A stretch of 64,000 nt of DNA from Alviniconcha marisindica (taxonomy: Eukaryota; Mollusca; Gastropoda; Provannidae), in assembly GCA_018857735.1 (NCBI GenBank), contig JABMCL010002254.1:1416001-1480000 (forward strand), read 5' to 3'. Each line of letters begins with the position of its first letter. Within the stretch, counting starts at the first letter, position 1. This document shows, piece by piece, positions 58,430 to 64,000 of the stretch. A program made the translations under genes and the position numbers. Under the pieces are notes generated by a model. The model saw nothing but the letters and a program-made list of their open reading frames with translations, was not told the DNA's origin and searched no databases.

Positions 58430-58680
58430 GTGTCCTGCTGTTTGTCGGTGTGTTCGTCTATCAGTGCCCTGGCGTTTGTCGGTGTGTTCGTCTGTCAGTG
58501 CCCTGTGTTTGTCGGCGTGTTCGTTCGTCAGTGCCCTGGTGTTTGTCGGCGTGTTTGTCTGTCAGTGCTGTGCTGTTTGTTGGTGTGTTAGTGTGGCATT
58601 GCCTTGCTGTTCGTTGGTGTGTTTGTGTGTCAGTGCCCTGGCGTTTGTTAGTGTGTTTGTGAGTCACTGTCAGTGCCATG
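58430..58680. repeat. ~39-bp array beside the 58404 acceptor
   Basis: About six degenerate copies contain TTTGTCGGTGTGTTCGTCTG and TCAGTGCCCTGG. It begins about 25 bp upstream (- strand sense) of the exon at 58404. Confidence 0.85.
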
Positions 58681-58799
58681 GACGGACAGACAGGCGGACA
58701 GAGAATCTCAGGATTACTGAAAATACAGAGATGATGATGAAGCCCCAGCTTCAACAGTCCGAAGACTCTTGGCACTTTTCCTGCACGCTGGGTTATTTG

Positions 58800-59080
58800 G
58801 CTGTTTCCATAGTCCACCGAACTCGGACATGGACTACAGGATCTTTAACGTGCGTATGTGATCTTTTTGCACGCCTATACACACGGGGGCCCTCGGTTTA
58901 TAGTCTCACCCGAAAGACTGTTGTACAGTCTGCACAGAATTTGACTCCCGAGAAATGTCAGGGCGGGCGCACAGCCTAGAACACAACGGTCACCCACCCG
59001 TTTGGTGATCGCGCTCTGTCGTGCTATGAGCGAGTAATCTAGCTCTGTGGCATCGACTCTCTTACTGAATGCAAGCATAA
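58800..59080 (-). mobile_element. diverged SINE remnant
   Basis: Contains ACAGGATCTTTAACGTGCGT and CACACGGGGGCCCTCGGTTT, similar to the core region of the other tRNA-type SINEs read in reverse. The tRNA-like head is too eroded to define. Boundaries are approximate. Confidence 0.6.
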
Positions 59081-59339
59081 CCATTTAAGTGCTGGTCGAC
59101 ATTTTTTAAAGATCTATTTCTGGTGACACACACAATAAACGAACACTGTCAGATAACAACAAACAGAATCAAAAAGCCATGGAACTATAGCGTTAACATC
59201 TAAGAAACCGGAAACTGGAGCTAAAAATTAAACAAAGGGGAGAACATTAACCCGAGAACAGAAGCACAACACGAAGCCGAGTCAAGACAAGAGGTAATAC
59301 AACACCTACCCGAAATTCACAACAGCCAACTACCCCTAT

Positions 59340-59380
59340 TCAGCGAACGCCTCTGACCTCCCCCCCCCCCCCCCCAACAC
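59340..59380. repeat. poly-C tract
   Basis: A C run of about 17 nt at 59359-59375, between the SINE remnant and the LINE fragment. 59080-59640 otherwise holds no recognisable gene. Confidence 0.7.
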
Positions 59381-59639
59381 CGCTTGTTGTGATGTACCAC
59401 ACCGGGTAGCCCACAACCGAGCAGTCCCGCACGGAGCGCTAAATCAGGGGTCCGACACCCCGACTTGAATCCTGAGCTGTTTATTGCCCCATCTGTGCGC
59501 CACAGACAGTGATCGAAGCTCTTCAGCGGGAACCCAGCTGTCGGATTCCACTCGCACAGTATGCCCTCCCCCTGACAACAATGCCATCCTCGTGGTTTAG
59601 GAGTCGTGCAACGGCAAGTGGAGTTGTTTGTGGTGTAAG

Positions 59640-60590
59640 TGGTTACATTGACTGCAGATAAATCTGTCACCTACGGTTCTGCCTTGGCGGGCTCCCGTGC
59701 TTTGCACAGGCTAGAATGTGGCTTAAGCAAACCAAAGAGCGGGAAAGGGACCCAAGCCGATTCCGGCGTCTCTACGAGACACCCCTGCCAGAAAACCTGG
59801 GAAAGCAGGTCGAGAATGGCCAGCAGGCAAAACAGAGTCAGAGATCAAGCTTCTCATTCAAGAAAACAGCAAACCGCAAGACCTCATACTGTACACTGAT
59901 CGTTCAGTCACCAACGACCAGTCAGGGTGGGACTTCACTGTCAAGCAAGGTGCAGCTACTATCCATGAAGACAGTGCCGCCTATAAGGCCTCAACCTCCA
60001 GCTTGCCAATGGAGGTGGAAGCAGTCCCCCATGTCCTCCGCTGGATAGCCTCAAGAGGTGACGGTCAGACCGCACGTGCCATCATCCTCACAGATGCAAC
60101 GAGCTTGCTACTAAAAGTGAAAGGTGGAATGGAAAACCCAGACTGGAATGTGTCAATGGTCGACATCCACCTTCGAAAACTCCTGTGGGTGTGCTGCCCT
60201 GGACATGCCGGAGTGAAGCGAAATGACCGAACAGACAGACTGGCAGGTAAAGCAGCCCTGGCTTGCTTCTCGGAAGATCTGAAGTGTTGAGAAGCTTGAA
60301 ACACTACCTGCGGACACAAAGCCAAGGGCATCACACCATCGATCGCCTGGAGGAGAGAGGCGTAAAAAGAGGATGTCTCGAATAAATGTTTGTTTAAACC
60401 AAAAGAGGAAGCGCTAGACGATTTTCCTTGAAAGGACAAGAGATGGCCATCGTCATTCAGACGAACATTGGAACCGTTTCAAAGGCAACGTTAGGGACAC
60501 TTCTGAGAGACGGGGTGGAGCGCATATGGGCTTTTCCGAGCACATGTGTACCATCTTGAACTGAACTGAACTAGAATGTAAGGTCGGCGC
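59640..60590 (+). pseudogene. degenerate LINE 3' end with RNase H domain
   Basis: From about 59838 to 60290 one frame encodes an RNase H-like domain: LILYTDRSVTND (first acidic residue kept, usual Gly changed to Arg), PMEVEAV (Glu), AIILTDATS (third acidic residue) and CCPGHAGVKRNDRTDRLAGK (His/Asp region). This arrangement is typical of the RNase H of certain non-LTR retrotransposons. The preceding frame is shifted, and the following frame is broken by stops, so it is a 5'-truncated relic. It lies upstream of the visible - strand gene exons, opposite in strand. Confidence 0.8.
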
Positions 60591-61289
60591 GTTGATATTC
60601 AGTCGTACAAAACACACACCAAACACACACACACACATCCTCTCTCTCTCTCTCTCTGTGCGCATGAGAACCTCAAACTTCCTACCACGAGTGTTCAAAA
60701 CCGACTCCAACCAACAGTCTAAAACTGAAGAAACACTTACCTCCACCGTGCCGAATACCCTTCTGTTCACAAATTATCCCTTCGTCCAGAATACCTTCAT
60801 TTCCATCATCTGTCCCTCGTCCAGCACGGTCGACAACAGTTCGTCCTATCTGTCGTCCCGCACACGCCCAGTTCAGAATCTGTCCTCTCGTCCAGCACGC
60901 CCTCTCGAAATGTCGCGCGTCAGTATGACTGGAATTTAATGTCACCGTCGTATCACTCTGCAATTCGCCTCAGTTCGGTTCTCAGTTGAGCTGTGAGTTC
61001 AGATCACACGTGCCCAATGGTTTAGGGCACCGCAGCTCCCAGAGAAGAGCGTACAGAGTGCAGGAGACAAAGTGACACCATGCACCCATCTGCTCCTACT
61101 GACGACTGTGCAAACACCGTGTGAACCCCAGAACATTCTCCACTGATCGATGGCTTATGCCACTGGAAAAGGCCCAAAAGGAAACGAAAGTTCCGCTAAG
61201 CATGAGGCGCGCGACATACACACACACAGTGTGTGCACACACACACGAACACCAGAGCTGTTGCATACACACATACACACTTTCTCTCT

Positions 61290-61442
<153 letters not shown>

Positions 61443-61654
61443 CCCGTCCCCTGAGACAGTGAAAGAAAGCAGAGGTTGGGGTGGGGTGGGGGGACTGCTA
61501 TTATGCAGACCGGCGTCGTCACCGTGATTTCTCAATGACTGCCTCCAGGAGCTGTAAGCAGTGTTTGCCTTCAGGTCGATATCTTCTTTCCTCACTAGAT
61601 CAGCCGATCAATCGCTCGATTCTAACGTTCCGGCCGCCCGCCGCGCCATGTCAC

Positions 61655-62335
61655 CACCCGGTCTACAAACTACAACCAGATCCACAGGCACTTTGCTTTG
61701 CTAACACAACCAGGTCTACAAACTACAACCAGGTCCACAGGCACTTTGCTTTGCTAACACAACCAGGTCTACAAACTACAACCAGATCCACAGGCACTTT
61801 GCTTTGCTAACACAACCAGGCCTACAAACTACAACCAGATCCACAGGCACTTTGCTTTGCTAATACAACCAGGCCTACAAACTACAACCAGATCCACAGG
61901 CACTTTGCTTTGCTAACACAATTACAAACTACAACCAGATCCACAGGCACTTTGCTAACAGAATTACAAACTACAACCAGATCCACAGGCACTTTGCTTT
62001 GCTAACACAACCAGGTCTACAAACTACAACCAGGTCGACAGGCACTTTGGTTTGCTAACACAACCAGGTCTACAAACTACAACCAGGTCTACAAATTACA
62101 GCCAGATCCACAGGCACTTTGCTTTGCTAACACAACGAGGTCTACAAACTACAACGAGGTCTACAAACTACAACCAGATCCACAGGCACTTTGCTTTGCT
62201 AACACAACCAGGTCTACAAACTACAACCAGGTCTACAAACTACAACCAGGTCTACAAACTACAACCAGATCCACAGGCACTTTGCTTTGCTAACACAACC
62301 AGGTCAAGAAACTACAACGAGGTCTACAAGCGGTC
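61655..62335. repeat. minisatellite, ~53-bp unit
   Basis: About 12 copies contain CAGATCCACAGGCACTTTGC and AACCAGGTCTACAAACTACA. The ACAAACTACAACCAGGTCT sub-unit is internally amplified near 62060 and 62215-62265. Confidence 0.93.
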
Positions 62336-62339
62336 TCTG

Positions 62340-62690
62340 TGTGTGCTCTTCCGAAAGTAATCCATGCGGTTCAATGACGGGACGTTTAAATCCAAGTACT
62401 CACTAACTCGGTGAATAGCTGCGAGTCTGAATGCGTGTATGTGCTTACAACTGTTTTGCATGAGTGTACGTCGCGGTCTGTGTGCCTGTGTGTATACATT
62501 GCACACCTCCATGACCCCCCTACCTTCCCGAAAAAAAAAAGAAGTTCTCAGTGACACGTTAACCCTCCAACGTAGCTGGACTTGAACGAGGTCCAAGCAG
62601 CCGGAGGGGTCGCCATTGTTCTGCAGGCAGTTATCCCCCCTGCCATCAAGAGCCAGGGGACGGGTCACTTGCTGTCCAATCCACCACAAC
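62340..62690. other. unassigned sequence
   Basis: A 121-codon - strand frame (62324-62689) is present but matches nothing I recognise and has no clear splice context. Confidence 0.4.
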
Positions 62691-63580
62691 CTCCCCCTGT
62701 TTACCGTATTTACCGCCTATCAGCCCCCCCGCCCCCCTCCACACACACACACTTACCGTATTTACTCCCCTATCACCCCCACACACACACCACACACACA
62801 CTTACCGTATTTACCCACTCCCCCCTACCTTTACCCCTATCTTCCCCCGCACACCCCACACCCCACACTTACCGTATTTACCTATCACCCCCCACACACA
62901 CACACTTCCGTATTTACCGCCTATCACCCCCCCCCACACACACACTTACCGTATTTACCGCCTATCACCCCACCCCACACCGTACCCACTATCACACCCC
63001 ATTTACCGTTTCCGCATCACCCCCCACCCCGTAGTTTACCGCCTGTCCCCACTTACCGTATTTACCGCATATTACCTCCCCCCTTTCCGTATTTACACGC
63101 CTACAAACAGTACCCCACCCCCTCCACCCGTACCTGTTCTAACCCGCTGTTTACCGATATCACCCCCCCCACTTTTACCCCATCAACCCCCTTTGCCTTT
63201 AACCCGTCATACTCCCCCCTGTTTACCGTATTTACCGCAATCAATCAACCCCCATTTACCCCAATCACCCCCCATTCCCATCCTCCCCGTTCATTTACCG
63301 CCTATCACCCCCATTACCCTTCACCCCCTTTACCCCTGTTACCCCTTTACCGCCTATCAACCCCCATTTACCGCCATCAACCCCATTTACGCCTATCAAC
63401 CCCCTTGACCGCCTATCACCCTTACGCCTATCAACCCCCCATTTTACCGCCTATCACCCCCATTTACCGCCTATCAACCCCCCATTTCCGCCCCCCCCAT
63501 TTACCGCCTACAACCCCATTTACCGCCTATCAAACACCCCACCCCACCCCCATCCCCCCTTTACCTCTTACCGCCTATCA
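62690..63580. repeat. C-rich degenerate array
   Basis: Repeated TTTACCGCCTATCACCCCC-type units, 25-35 bp, become increasingly irregular with many C runs of varying length. The irregularity may reflect sequencing error in homopolymers. The 345-codon + strand frame is a composition artefact. Confidence 0.88.
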
Positions 63581-63794
63581 AACACCGCTCGCTGCCTTCA
63601 CTCTGTGCCTGTGTCGGGACGGGGGTGGGGGGGTGGGGGGTGGTAGGGGTTGAAGGGGAGTGTTAGGGGTTCGTCTTACACTGGGCCGACTTCAAACGGA
63701 TTGATTCTCGGTCTTTAACGCCTTGTCAACTGCGTAGCTTATATCTGAAGGGCAAAGTTCAATAGGGGCCTGGGAATTAAACTGTCTGTGTGAG

Positions 63795-63838
<44 letters not shown>

Positions 63839-63848
63839 ACACCCACAC

Positions 63849-63894
<46 letters not shown>

Positions 63895-63960
63895 CACGTA
63901 CGCAAGCTTTACCCACGTGTATGTGCAAGAAGTAAAGTGTCAAATAAATAATAATAATAA

Positions 63961-64000
<40 letters not shown>
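63795..64000. repeat. CA, CT and AAT microsatellites
   Basis: CA repeat 63797-63850, CT repeat about 63851-63890 and AAT repeat 63946-64000, the last running off the window end. Confidence 0.95.

Noticed and set aside
62616..63653. 345-codon Pro/Thr/Tyr-rich frame
   Set aside because: C-rich degenerate repeat with irregular homopolymers. No domain and no conserved frame.

Overview
This looks like nuclear DNA from an animal, most likely a mollusc and probably a gastropod. The genes are split by GT-AG introns. The intergenic DNA carries several tRNA-derived SINEs, one with the mollusc-style core next to the word CTTTAACGTGCG, and a degenerate LINE with an RNase H region. There are no bacterial features. 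The species call is inference from repeat style and gene content.

Two protein genes can be supported, and they converge (tail to tail). (1) On the + strand, seven exons between about 6.4 and 20.9 kb encode a synaptotagmin-14/16-type protein: a long low-complexity N-terminal exon (6409-7527), then a C2A domain (14097-14267, 14763-14871, 16284-16441) and a C2B domain (18564-18753, 19725-19937, 20798-20898) ending in CRWHVLLES. All phases match across the six C2 exons. Both C2 domains lack most calcium-binding aspartates, as is known for SYT14/16. (2) On the - strand, at least eight exons between 58404 and 35307 encode the C-terminal ~5,400 residues of a giant Ser-rich scaffold whose 5' end lies beyond the window. 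Exon phases again match throughout. The protein holds about 18 QT[DE]-type motifs in one exon (resembling dynein light chain LC8 sites), repeated acidic FSDDSL words, short coiled coils near the C-terminus, and at least six in-frame tandem arrays. A STARD9/KIF16A-type tail is one guess at identity; I could not confirm it.

The rest of the window is dominated by minisatellites, roughly one per kilobase, plus long poly-G/C runs, a 1.4-kb pyrimidine-only satellite and CA/CT/AAT microsatellites. The only long stretch almost free of tandem arrays is 30.74-35.3 kb, just downstream of the - strand stop codon, which I read as a long 3' UTR.

The most interesting signal is that many minisatellites sit on splice junctions. 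At several introns of both genes the repeat unit is itself a copy of the junction: exon edge plus acceptor or donor, with the copied codons still readable (for example upstream of 14763, 18564 and 46476, and downstream of 19937). The second signal is the LC8-like motif array. The third is that the only three frame breaks in about 16 kb of - strand coding sequence all fall inside coding minisatellites.
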